Assembly (NCBI GenBank): GCA_020851795.1
Contig: JADZCA010000007.1
Location: 1-64,000 of the forward strand
Source of the DNA: Planctomycetota bacterium
GTDB lineage: Bacteria; Planctomycetota; PLA2; JAEUHO01
DNA length: 64,000 nucleotides
Direction: 5' to 3'
A program made the translations under genes and the position numbers. The notes beneath the pieces were generated by a model. It ran no database searches and was not told the origin of the DNA. It was given only the letters and a program-made list of their open reading frames with translations. Positions 17,545 through 25,352 of this stretch are shown piece by piece. The first letter of the stretch is position 1. Each line of letters opens with the position of its first letter.

Positions 17545-18642
17545 CCCGGGCCGGAGCACCTTCATGACGACCGTGGAGAGGGGCGCGAGGAGGCGGAGCA
17601 GGATCGCCTGGCCCTCGCTCTTGCCGAGGTCGCGGTAGAGGCGCTCGATGTGGTCGAGCTCGAGGATCGCGAGGATCACGTCCACGCGCGCGCCGAGCTC
17701 TTCGTTGGTCACCGGCGGCTGGAGGTCGTCCACGAGCGACATGCGGTCGCGTGCGCTGCGGACGTGGGTCGCGAGCCGGTGCGTCTCCTCGCGCACCGAG
17801 CGGGCGACGCGCGCCTTGAGGCGGATCCAAGGCGGGACGAACGAGAGCAGCAGGAGGCCGGCGGTGGCCCAGAGGCGGATGTAGTCGGTGGTCTGGCCGC
17901 GCGAGAAGAAGACGTAGAGCGCGGTCGCCACGGTGTAGCCCACCATCACCGACGCGCCCTGCGCGCTCATGAGCAGGAAGGGGCGGTAGTGGCGCTCGTG
18001 GAGCATCGACTCGAGCGGCGCGGCGAACGCGTGGCGCTCGATCGTGCGGATCGTCAGCGCGGCGAACGACACCAGCAGCACCCACGTGTACGCGTTGAGG
18101 ATCCACTGCAACGTCCAGAGCGCGCCGAGCAGGTGGTCGCTCAGCGCGACGTCGCCGAGCGACCCCTGCGAGTCGGGGCCGTCGAGGAACGTCCGCCCCG
18201 AGAGGTGGACGAGGTCCACGTACACGAAGGGCGCGGCGGCCAGCACCGCGGCGCACAGCCCGCGCCAGCCGAGCAGCGCCCCGACGACGGGGCGCGCGTC
18301 GGCGGCCGCGGCGGGCACGAGGTAGGCGAGGCCGGCGGCGAAGTGGCGCGAGTACGACGTGACGAAGAGGCGCACCACCACGAGGTGGACGGTGAAGTAG
18401 AGCGGTTGCGCGAGCCAGTCGCGGCTGTGGAGGAACTTCGCGCGGTCGCGCGCGAAGACGAGCGCCACGACCCACACCAGCAGCGGCAGCGCGACCGCCG
18501 CCGCCACGAAGGGCGCCGCCTTGGCCGGGAGCCACCGGTCGATGAGCGCGCGCTCGCCGCCCGACAGCGTCAGCCGCGCCCTCGGATCGTCGTCGTCGTC
18601 GGGGGGGAGCAGCGTCCCCTTGAGGAAGGCGAGCGGGTCCAC
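17542..18642 (-). CDS. Polytopic membrane protein of unknown function
   Basis: Predicted 366-residue inner-membrane protein starting at GTG 18642. An acidic N-terminus (PPDDDDDPRARL) precedes about six hydrophobic helices (for example FVAAAVALPLLVWVVALVF, YTWVLLVSFAALTI, LWATAGLLLLSFVPPW). The last 90 residues are soluble and charged, with a helical pattern (VDVILAILELDHIERLYRDL). The architecture is not recognised as a known family. It starts 4 bp after the hydrolase-parvulin gene, so the two are probably cotranscribed and may act together at the envelope. Confidence 0.7.
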   Translation of the reverse strand: MDPLAFLKGTLLPPDDDDDPRARLTLSGGERALIDRWLPAKAAPFVAAAVALPLLVWVVALVFARDRAKFLHSRDWLAQPLYFTVHLVVVRLFVTSYSRHFAAGLAYLVPAAAADARPVVGALLGWRGLCAAVLAAAPFVYVDLVHLSGRTFLDGPDSQGSLGDVALSDHLLGALWTLQWILNAYTWVLLVSFAALTIRTIERHAFAAPLESMLHERHYRPFLLMSAQGASVMVGYTVATALYVFFSRGQTTDYIRLWATAGLLLLSFVPPWIRLKARVARSVREETHRLATHVRSARDRMSLVDDLQPPVTNEELGARVDVILAILELDHIERLYRDLGKSEGQAILLRLLAPLSTVVMKVLRPG

Positions 18643-18646
18643 GCGG

Positions 18647-19819
18647 TCACTCGGGGTCCCGCGCCACCACGTGCCAGCCCGCGTCGCTCTCCACGGGCGC
18701 GGAGACGTCGCCGCCCTTGAGCTTGCTCATCCCCGCCACGAGCGCGCCGCCGTAGCGGCACAGGACGAGCCCCGTGACGACGCCGCGCGTCTCCTTGGTC
18801 AGCGGGTCCTCCGAGAGCGTGGCGACGGCCTCGCCGGGGTCGTCGGTGGGCGCGCCCTTGCGCGTGGCCTTCCACGACGCCGCCGCCTCGGTGGCCTTCG
18901 CCTTCGCCGCCGGACGCGGGGGCGCCGTCGGCGGGGCGCCGCGCCCGCCCTGCTCGAACACGAGCACGTGGCGGAAGCCCTTGCCCTTGGCCTTGGCGGC
19001 GGGGGACTCGGGCGGCGGGCGCACCTCGTCCTCGGGTTGGCCCGGGACGTGGAGCACGTCGCTGCCGCCCTTGCTGTCCATCACCCACGCGACCATCTCC
19101 TGCGCGTAGCCGAGCGGCGGGAGGTCGTGCCCGAGGCCCTCGACGGCGAGGCAGCGGCCGACGACGGTCTTCTCCGCGGCGGCGACCGCGGCGGGGAAGC
19201 CGGCGAAGTTGGGGTCCTTCGTGCCGATGCAGACCGCGGCGCGCGCACCCTTGACGCTCGCGTCGGGCGTGCGCGGCGCGGCCGTCGTGTAGAGGCCGAC
19301 GAAGGCCGACGGCCGGGCGGCGTACGTCGCGAGTGTCATCGTGCCCCCGGCGCTGTGGCCCATGATGATCACGCGCTTGGGGTCGATGGGGTGCTTGGCG
19401 AGCGCCGCGTCGAGGCACGCGAGGATGCCGGCCACGTCGGCGCCGTCCCACGAGTGGCCCTCGCCCCGGTCGGTCTGCAGCGTGCCCGAGCCCTCGCACG
19501 CGAGCACGAACGCCCCGCGCGGGTCGCCGATCATCGCGGCGTGCCCGAGCATCCCCGTCGCGGTGCCTCCGTGCCCGTGGAGGATGACGATCAGCTCGCC
19601 CTTCTTGCCCTCCTCGGGGGGCGTCGCGGGCGGGCGGAAGTAGGCCTTGAGCGGCCGCGGCGAGGACACGCGCAGGACGGTGCGGCCGTCCTCCTCGGTC
19701 CACTCCGGCGGCTTCGACGCCTCCTTGGGCGCGCCGCCCTTGCCGGCGGCGCCCCGGGCCCCGGCGACGAGGGCGACTGCGGCGAGCAGCAGGGCCACGA
19801 GCACGGACGGGGCGCGCAT
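18647..19819 (-). CDS. Exported alpha/beta hydrolase fused to a parvulin-like PPIase domain
   Basis: Predicted 390-residue exported protein. The ATG at 19819 is chosen because a TAGCAT -10 box (19827-19832) ends 7 nt upstream. A signal peptide (VLVALLLAAVALVAGARGAA) leads into an esterase-like alpha/beta-hydrolase domain: oxyanion region ILHGHGG (80-85), nucleophile elbow GHSAGG (S156), a likely acid in GTKDPN (D202) and the triad His in GLGHDLPP (H231). Residues about 280-388 resemble a parvulin peptidyl-prolyl isomerase: FRHVLVFE, then ATLSEDPLTKETRG, then LKGGDVSAPVESDAGWHVV. The PPIase assignment is by pattern only. This combination is unfamiliar to me. Confidence 0.78.
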   Translation of the reverse strand: MRAPSVLVALLLAAVALVAGARGAAGKGGAPKEASKPPEWTEEDGRTVLRVSSPRPLKAYFRPPATPPEEGKKGELIVILHGHGGTATGMLGHAAMIGDPRGAFVLACEGSGTLQTDRGEGHSWDGADVAGILACLDAALAKHPIDPKRVIIMGHSAGGTMTLATYAARPSAFVGLYTTAAPRTPDASVKGARAAVCIGTKDPNFAGFPAAVAAAEKTVVGRCLAVEGLGHDLPPLGYAQEMVAWVMDSKGGSDVLHVPGQPEDEVRPPPESPAAKAKGKGFRHVLVFEQGGRGAPPTAPPRPAAKAKATEAAASWKATRKGAPTDDPGEAVATLSEDPLTKETRGVVTGLVLCRYGGALVAGMSKLKGGDVSAPVESDAGWHVVARDPE

Positions 19820-19888
19820 GGGCTCCATGCTACGCCCCGACCGGACCCGACGCACCGGCGAGCGCAGGGGGGCCGGCGCCGTGCGGCG

Positions 19889-21139
19889 CTACCGCAGCGC
19901 CTTGGCGGTGGCCTCGACGAGGCGGGCGACGTCGGTCTTGGGGACCGCGCAGAGGCCGAGGCGCAGCGCGCCCTCGATGGGCACGACGAAGACGCCGTCC
20001 GCCTTCATGCGCAGCGCGGCCGCGTCGGCGTCGCGGGCGAACACCGTCGTGAAGAACCCGCCGTCGTAGCGCGGGTGGGGCAGCGAGAGGCGCGCCGCCG
20101 CGGCGTTGAACGCCTCGACGCGCTCGTTGAGCAGCCGCACGAGGCCCGCGCGCTCGCCGTCCACCGCGGCCCGCAGCGCGGGGTCGGTGAGCAACCGCGT
20201 GACCGCCGTCATGCCGCCGCGGTTGCAGTTGCTCCACGTGCCGCGGCACGCGTAGGTGAGCGCCGCGCCGATCTCGGCGCGCTCGGCGGCGTCGGGGACG
20301 AGGGCGACCAGCGCGCCGACGCGCAGGCCGTAGTGCGTGAAGGTCTTGCTCGCGCTCCACGCCACGAGCACGAGGGCCCGGTCGGCGACGGGCTCGAGCG
20401 CGGCCAGCGGGCCGCCGACGCCGCCCGTGGGCCCGTAGGCCGAGTAGGCGGCGTCGATCACGACCGTGACGGGCGCGCGGGCGGCGTGGCGCGCGATCGC
20501 CTCCGAGGTCGCGCGCCAGTCGGCGGCGTCCATCGAGTACCCGGTCGGGTTCTGGCAGGGGTCGTTGAGGAAGAGCAGGACCCGGCCCTGCGTCGCGACG
20601 TGGTGCGCGAGCGCGCGGTCGAGGGCCGCGACGTCGAGCCCACCGGACGCCGAGAACATCGAGAACGTGTCCACGCGCCGCTCGTGCTCGTCGGCGATCG
20701 TGGCGTAGGGGTTCCAGTAGTACGACGTCGTCAGGATCGCCTGGCCGGGCTCGAGGAAGGTCGAGATCGCGTGCCGCAGCGCGCCCGTGCCGCCGGGCGT
20801 GGCGGCCGCGACCGCCTTCGCGGCGAGGTCCTTGCGCGCCCCGAACACGTCGTCCACCACGGCCTTGAGGAACGGCGCGCTGCCGGCGATCGGCGCGTAG
20901 CCCGCCCAGTCCGCCGGCCCGACCTCTCGGATCGCGCGCGTCGCCGTCGGGAGCACCGCGAGGCTGCCGTCGTCGGCGAGCAGGCTGCCCAGCGTCGCGT
21001 TCACCACCGCCTCGCCCCGCGCCTTGCGGGCCGTCGCCTCGGCGTTGAGCGCGAAGATCGGGTCGTCGCCGGGGCGGCCGCGGCGCGAGGTGGGGAGGTG
21101 GGACGCGAACGAGCGGACGGCGGGGATCGTCGTGGTCAC
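19889..21139 (-). CDS. PLP-dependent class I aminotransferase
   Basis: Predicted 416-residue cytosolic fold-type I enzyme starting at GTG 21139. Signature elements are the cofactor-phosphate loop TPGGTGALRHA, the Asn in LNDPCQNPTGYS, the Asp/Tyr in VIDAAYSAYG, and the Schiff-base Lys in AWSASKTFTHYGLRVG. The substrate-carboxylate Arg is probably in GALRLGLCAVP. It is closest in feel to aspartate/aromatic aminotransferases of the TyrB type, although the amino acid substrate cannot be fixed from sequence. A TACGAT -10 box lies at 21169-21174. The intergenic stretch down to the retropepsin gene (21140-21305) shows nothing else. Confidence 0.88.
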   Translation of the reverse strand: MTTTIPAVRSFASHLPTSRRGRPGDDPIFALNAEATARKARGEAVVNATLGSLLADDGSLAVLPTATRAIREVGPADWAGYAPIAGSAPFLKAVVDDVFGARKDLAAKAVAAATPGGTGALRHAISTFLEPGQAILTTSYYWNPYATIADEHERRVDTFSMFSASGGLDVAALDRALAHHVATQGRVLLFLNDPCQNPTGYSMDAADWRATSEAIARHAARAPVTVVIDAAYSAYGPTGGVGGPLAALEPVADRALVLVAWSASKTFTHYGLRVGALVALVPDAAERAEIGAALTYACRGTWSNCNRGGMTAVTRLLTDPALRAAVDGERAGLVRLLNERVEAFNAAAARLSLPHPRYDGGFFTTVFARDADAAALRMKADGVFVVPIEGALRLGLCAVPKTDVARLVEATAKALR

Positions 21140-21305
21140 GAAGGGTCAACCGGGGGGGCGATCGGCGAATCGTAGCGACCCGCGGTCGGCCCGCGCGCTT
21201 TCGCCGCGGCCGGCCCGGGGGCGAGCGGCGCGCGGTCGAGGGCCCGCGCGCGCGAACGCGGACGTCCGTCCCGTCGCGCGACGGGCGCGATCGCGGCGTC
21301 GGGCG

Positions 21306-22313
21306 CTACCTCGGCGTCGGGGGCGCGGCGGGCGCGGGCGTCGGGAACCACCACGTCCCCGCGGCGAAGTCGAGCCGGAACGACGCCCGCGCGAGGTCGT
21401 CGAGCCCGATCCACACCTCGACGTCGCGCCCCCGCGGCGTGAGCCCGGTCCACGGGGCCGTCGTCTTCGCGTCCACCTCGAGGCACAGGGCGCCCCGCGC
21501 GTCGAAGAGGCGGTAGCGCCCCGGGCGCGACGTGCGGCGCACGAGGCTGGTCGGCGTGCCGGTGTCCACGAGCGCGAACACCCGACGCCCGCGCTCGTCG
21601 ACCAACGCGACGACCGGGAAGCCGGGCGCCTCGAGGCGCACCGTCCCCGGGCGCGCGTCGGTGTTGGGTGAGGTGCCCTGCTCGAGCGCCCAGCGGTCAC
21701 CCGCCGCGTCGTGCACCAGCGCGAGCGACCCCAGCCACGCCATGCCGGCGATGTTGGCCGGCCGGCGCAAGTCGTGCCCGCGCTCGAGGAAGAACGCGGG
21801 CACCTGCTGCGCCACGAGGCCCCCGACGTCGAGCGAGGGGAGCACCCCGTCGCGCCCGTCGAACGACGACGCGCCGTCGTTGGCCGACAGCCGCAGCCGG
21901 CGGCGGTCCATCGTCGCGGTGGACGCCGCGGGCGCCGTCATCGACACGAACGCGCACGACGTGCCGGTGTCCACGAACAGCTCGGTGGTCGTCCCGCGGG
22001 CGTCGCGGGCGTCGGCGACGAGCCGCGCGCGCGGCTGCTCGGGCGGGCCTCGGCGCACGAGGGGGGCCCGCGCGCCGGTCCAGCGCAGGAGCAGCGGGCC
22101 CGACGCGTCGTCGAAGCCGCAACGCGACGAGAGCGGCGGGACGGGCTCGAGCGACTCGGGGGGCACGTGCGCGACGCTCGACGACGGCGCGGCCGGCGCG
22201 GGGGGCATCCCGGCGGGCGAGCGGCGGTCGCCGGTCCCGGCGGTGCAGGCGGCGAGCGCCACGGACGCGGCGAGCGACGACAGGAGGGACGCGCGGACGC
22301 GACGAGGGCGCAC
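21306..22313 (-). CDS. Lipoprotein with two retropepsin-like DTG motifs
   Basis: Predicted 335-residue lipoprotein starting at GTG 22313, with GGAG upstream. The lipobox is ASVALAAC (Cys23), followed by a Pro/Ser-rich linker. Two aspartic-protease-type motifs are visible: LFVDTGTSCAF (D115) and FALVDTGTPTSLV (D250). Between them lies a segment, NIAGMAWLGSLAL, that resembles the hydrophobic Gly motif of retropepsins. Single-DTG retropepsin-like domains work as dimers, so two copies in one chain could form one active site, as in pepsins, or two separate lobes. It would act at the outer or inner membrane surface. Substrate is unknown. Confidence 0.72.
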   Translation of the reverse strand: MRPRRVRASLLSSLAASVALAACTAGTGDRRSPAGMPPAPAAPSSSVAHVPPESLEPVPPLSSRCGFDDASGPLLLRWTGARAPLVRRGPPEQPRARLVADARDARGTTTELFVDTGTSCAFVSMTAPAASTATMDRRRLRLSANDGASSFDGRDGVLPSLDVGGLVAQQVPAFFLERGHDLRRPANIAGMAWLGSLALVHDAAGDRWALEQGTSPNTDARPGTVRLEAPGFPVVALVDERGRRVFALVDTGTPTSLVRRTSRPGRYRLFDARGALCLEVDAKTTAPWTGLTPRGRDVEVWIGLDDLARASFRLDFAAGTWWFPTPAPAAPPTPR

Positions 22314-22517
22314 GAGGGCTCCGGCGGGGCGCCGAGAGCATCGCCGACGCGCAAGGGTCGCGCGCGCGTCGCGCGGACGGAGCGCGCGCGGGCGCGCCCG
22401 GCGCGGCGGCGCCGGCCGCGGGACCGCGGTGACCCGGGCCGACCGACGTGCGTCCGCCGTCGGTCCGCGAGCGCGACCGGGGCCGGTCGTGAGGGCGGCG
22501 CCCGGGACGCCCCGTCC

Positions 22518-23846
22518 TCAGCGCCGCGCGCGCGGCGCGTCGTCCTGCGCGCGCAGGGCGTCGAGGTCGGCGAGGAGCGCGTGGAGCGGTTCGCGCCACG
22601 CCGGGCCGAACGGCACGACGAGCAGCTCGGCCACGAGCGAGCGCGCGCCCTGGAGTCGCGTGGCCGCGCCCCCGCCCGCTTCCGCGATGGCGGCGAAATG
22701 GTGGACCAGCCCGTCGGGCCCGCCCGGCCCGGCGCTGATCGTGTCCACGCGCGCGGCGCTCTCGAACAGCGGGTCCTCGCGCGCCGCGCGGATCGCGCGG
22801 AGCAGCGGCGCGACGTCGCCCTCGTGCGGCGGGGCGTCGCCGAGGACCACGACCGCGCGCACCGCCTTGCGCGACCAGCGCACCGCGCCCGGCTCGAGCG
22901 CGAGCCGGACCGCGCGGTCCACGCCCTCCTCCTCGTCCTCGCCGCCGTCGGCGACGACGCGCGCGAGGGCCCGCTCGAACGCGCCCACGTCGGGCGTGAG
23001 CCGCACGCGCAGCCGCGCTTCGTCGCGGTAGGTGACCAGCCCGACGCGCAGCTGCGGGGCGAGGTCGCGCAGGCGCGCGAGCAGGTCGCGAACGCCCGCC
23101 TTGGCAGCGTCGATCACCTCGAGCATCGACGCGGTCTCGTCGAGGCAGACGACGACTTCGAGACCCTCGCGCGCGATCCGGTCGAGCTCGGCGTACCGCC
23201 GCACGGCGAGCGGGGCCACGGTCACCGTCTCGCCCGGCGCGAGCCCGGCGGGAGGCCGTGCCTGCGCACGCGTCCGCGCCGCGCGCTCGGCGACGAGGCG
23301 TGCCTCGACCTCGAGCCCGAGACGTCCTTTGGCCCACCACGCGCGCAGCGCGTCGGTCTCGCGCGGCAGGCGCACGGGCGGCAGGGCCGAGAGCGTCGAG
23401 AGCGCCCGCGTGCGCACGCTCGCCTGCGGCGCGTCGAGGAGCGCGACGAGGCGTTCGGCCAGCGCCACGCCGCCCTCCGCGAGGAGCTCGTCGCGCGGGC
23501 GCCCGTCGAGGGCGGCGAGCAGCAGCGCGACGACGCGAGGGTCGCGTTCCCGCGCGAGCGCCGGCGTGAGCGCGGCGACGACGCCGTCGTCGGAGCGGAA
23601 GCGGAGCTCGCGCGCCGCGAGCGCGCGGCAGAGCCAGTCGGGGCGTGCCAACCAGGCGCGGTACGCGGCGACGTCGGGCGCGCGCGCCTCGTCGGCGTCG
23701 GCGGCGTCGGGGGCCGCGGGGCGGCGCACGGGCCCGAACGGGTCGGCGTCTTCCGCGCGCGAGGGCGTCGCCACGGCCGTGGCGAGCACGAGCAGGGCCC
23801 CGGCGGCGACGTGGAACGACGGCGGGGGGCGGTGCGTGCGTCGCAT
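22518..23846 (-). CDS. Secreted von Willebrand A domain protein with HEAT-like region
   Basis: Predicted 442-residue exported protein. The ATG at 23846 gives a signal peptide (FHVAAGALLVLATAVATPSRA). Residues about 55-200 are helical with HEAT-like periodicity (AALTPALARERDPRVVALLLAAL). The rest is a VWA domain with a MIDAS-type motif VVCLDETASM (D236, T238, S240), followed by AVVVLGDAPPHEGD. VWA domains bind ligands through a metal ion. The spacer 22314-22517 towards the lipoprotein gene is GC-rich and featureless. No partner ATPase or protease is adjacent, so a scaffold or sensor role is only a guess. Confidence 0.8.
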   Translation of the reverse strand: MRRTHRPPPSFHVAAGALLVLATAVATPSRAEDADPFGPVRRPAAPDAADADEARAPDVAAYRAWLARPDWLCRALAARELRFRSDDGVVAALTPALARERDPRVVALLLAALDGRPRDELLAEGGVALAERLVALLDAPQASVRTRALSTLSALPPVRLPRETDALRAWWAKGRLGLEVEARLVAERAARTRAQARPPAGLAPGETVTVAPLAVRRYAELDRIAREGLEVVVCLDETASMLEVIDAAKAGVRDLLARLRDLAPQLRVGLVTYRDEARLRVRLTPDVGAFERALARVVADGGEDEEEGVDRAVRLALEPGAVRWSRKAVRAVVVLGDAPPHEGDVAPLLRAIRAAREDPLFESAARVDTISAGPGGPDGLVHHFAAIAEAGGGAATRLQGARSLVAELLVVPFGPAWREPLHALLADLDALRAQDDAPRARR

Positions 23847-23943
23847 CGACGGTGCAAACGTGGGCGAGCGCGACCCGCCGCCCCCGGACGCAGGGCATGA
23901 TGGGCCCCGCCCCGGTCGGATGCCAAGGGCGCGGAGGGAGCGC

Positions 23944-24594
23944 ATGCGGGTCGTGTCGGTGCAAGTCGGACGCGTGACCGAGATGCCGGGGCCGGGGGCG
24001 GAGCTCCGCTCGGCGATCGACAAGCGACCCGTCGCGGGCCCCGTGGCGGTCGGTCCGCTCGGCCTCGAGGGCGACGAGGTCGGGCACCCGCGGTCCCACG
24101 GGGGGCCGGAACGCGCGCTGCTCTTCGTCTCGGCGGCCGCGCTCGCCGCGTGGTCGGCACGCTGCGGTCGCACGCTCTCGCCGGGGGCGTTCGGCGAGAA
24201 CGTGACCGTCGAGGGCCTCGACGACGCCAGCGTCTTCCTCGGCGACGTCCTGCGGTGGGGGCCCGTCGAGCTGCAGGTGACCTCGGCGCGGATGCCGTGC
24301 GAGACGCTCGCGCGCAACCTCGGCGACCCGCAGGCCGTGGCCGCGCTCTCGGCGCCCCACCGCGCCGGGTGGTACCTGCGGGTCCGCGTCGGCGGGCGCG
24401 CGGGGGCCGCGGACCGCCTCGAGGTCGTGTCGCGCGGCGACGCGGCGTGGACCGTCGAGCGGGCGGCGGCGGTCTACGCCGACAAGCGAGACATCGCGGG
24501 GGCGGAGGCCCTGCTCGGGGTGGCGGGGCTTTCGTCGGCGTGGCGCGAGCGGCTGGGCGCCCGGGTCTCCGGGGGCTCGACCGGAGGAAGGTAG
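23944..24594 (+). CDS. MOSC-domain protein (YiiM-like)
   Basis: Predicted 216-residue cytosolic protein. Visible MOSC features are VVSVQVGRV at the start, LGLEGDEVGHPRSHGGPERALLF, LSPGAFGENVTVEGLDDASVFLGD, and the conserved Cys in ARMPCETLARN. In the family this Cys takes part in molybdenum-cofactor or sulfur chemistry; YiiM-type proteins are linked to reduction of N-hydroxylated compounds. The ATG has GGAGGGAG upstream. Its stop codon TAG is the first half of the TAGGAT -10 box that serves the next gene. Confidence 0.88.
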   Translation: MRVVSVQVGRVTEMPGPGAELRSAIDKRPVAGPVAVGPLGLEGDEVGHPRSHGGPERALLFVSAAALAAWSARCGRTLSPGAFGENVTVEGLDDASVFLGDVLRWGPVELQVTSARMPCETLARNLGDPQAVAALSAPHRAGWYLRVRVGGRAGAADRLEVVSRGDAAWTVERAAAVYADKRDIAGAEALLGVAGLSSAWRERLGARVSGGSTGGR

Positions 24595-24597
24595 GAT
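24592..24597 (+). promoter_or_regulatory. -10 box inside the MOSC gene stop codon
   Basis: TAGGAT overlaps the upstream stop TAG (24592-24594) and ends 6 nt before the GTG of the Hpt gene, which predicts a leaderless transcript. Confidence 0.45.
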
Positions 24598-24603
24598 CTC
24601 GCG

Positions 24604-24990
24604 GTGACCTCGACCCCGTCCGACCCCGCCCGCCCCGACGGCGAACCGGTGGACCCGATGGTCCTCGGCCAGCTCCGCGCGCTCGGCGGCGACGACGCGG
24701 GCTTCCTCGAGGGCATCGTGCGGTCGTTCCTCGCCCACACCGAGCGCGCGGTCGTCGAGCTGCGCGCGGCGGCGACGAGCGGCGACCGCGAGCGGTTGCG
24801 CCGCGCGGCGCACGGGCTCAAGGGGAGCGCGGGCAACCTCGGCGCCAAGCCCTTGGCGGCGCTGGCGCGGCGCGTCGAGGAGGCGGCGGTCGCGGGCGGC
24901 GACGCGCGGCCGGTGGTGGAGTCGGTGGCCTCGGAGGCCGAGCGCGTGCGGCGACGGCTCTCGATCGAGCTCCCCGAGACACGCGCGTGA
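24604..24990 (+). CDS. Histidine phosphotransfer (Hpt) protein
   Basis: Predicted 128-residue cytosolic single-domain phosphorelay protein beginning at GTG 24604. The Hpt core is a four-helix pattern: VLGQLRALGGDDAGFLEGIV, SFLAHTERAVVELRAAA, the phosphorylatable His in AAHGLKGSAGNLGA, and LAALARRVEEAAVAG. It would shuttle phosphate between a hybrid kinase receiver and an output receiver. No kinase is adjacent; the nearest receiver proteins are in the 50-63 kb island. It overlaps the next gene by a GTGA junction. Confidence 0.88.
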   Translation: MTSTPSDPARPDGEPVDPMVLGQLRALGGDDAGFLEGIVRSFLAHTERAVVELRAAATSGDRERLRRAAHGLKGSAGNLGAKPLAALARRVEEAAVAGGDARPVVESVASEAERVRRRLSIELPETRA

Positions 24991-25331
24991 GCGACGCCCT
25001 CCGCGAGACGCCGCGTCGCTTGGCGCTCGACCTGACGGCGCAGCGCCTCACGGTCGAGTGGCACGACGGGCACCGCTCCGAGTACGACGCGGGCTACCTC
25101 CGCTTCGTGTGCCCGTGCGCCGGCTGCCGCGGGCACGCGCCCGGCGAGGTCGTGCCGCCGTCGTGGGCGCAGTCCAAGGACGTGCGCGTCGTGGGCGGGG
25201 CCGGCGTGGGCGGCTACGCGATCCAGCTCTCCTTCTCCGACGGGCACGCGACGGGCATCTACTCGTTCGACCGCCTCCGCGACGCGTGCCCCTGCCCCGC
25301 GTGCGGCGGCGGCGCGCCGCGCGGCGGCTGA
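24987..25331 (+). CDS. DUF971 (GBBH-like N-terminal) protein
   Basis: Predicted 114-residue cytosolic protein. Its GTG start overlaps the TGA of the Hpt gene (GTGA), so translation is coupled. The DUF971 pattern is clear: LTVEWHDGHRSEYDAGYLRF, then a Cys cluster CPCAGC, and a second cluster CPCPACGGG near the end. The paired clusters could bind zinc or an Fe-S centre. DUF971 proteins often occur with Fe-S carrier or gamma-butyrobetaine-hydroxylase-like genes, but the precise role is unknown. The length is typical for the family. Confidence 0.82.
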   Translation: MSDALRETPRRLALDLTAQRLTVEWHDGHRSEYDAGYLRFVCPCAGCRGHAPGEVVPPSWAQSKDVRVVGGAGVGGYAIQLSFSDGHATGIYSFDRLRDACPCPACGGGAPRGG

Positions 25332-25352
25332 GGTACCGGGGAGGGCCGGGCG

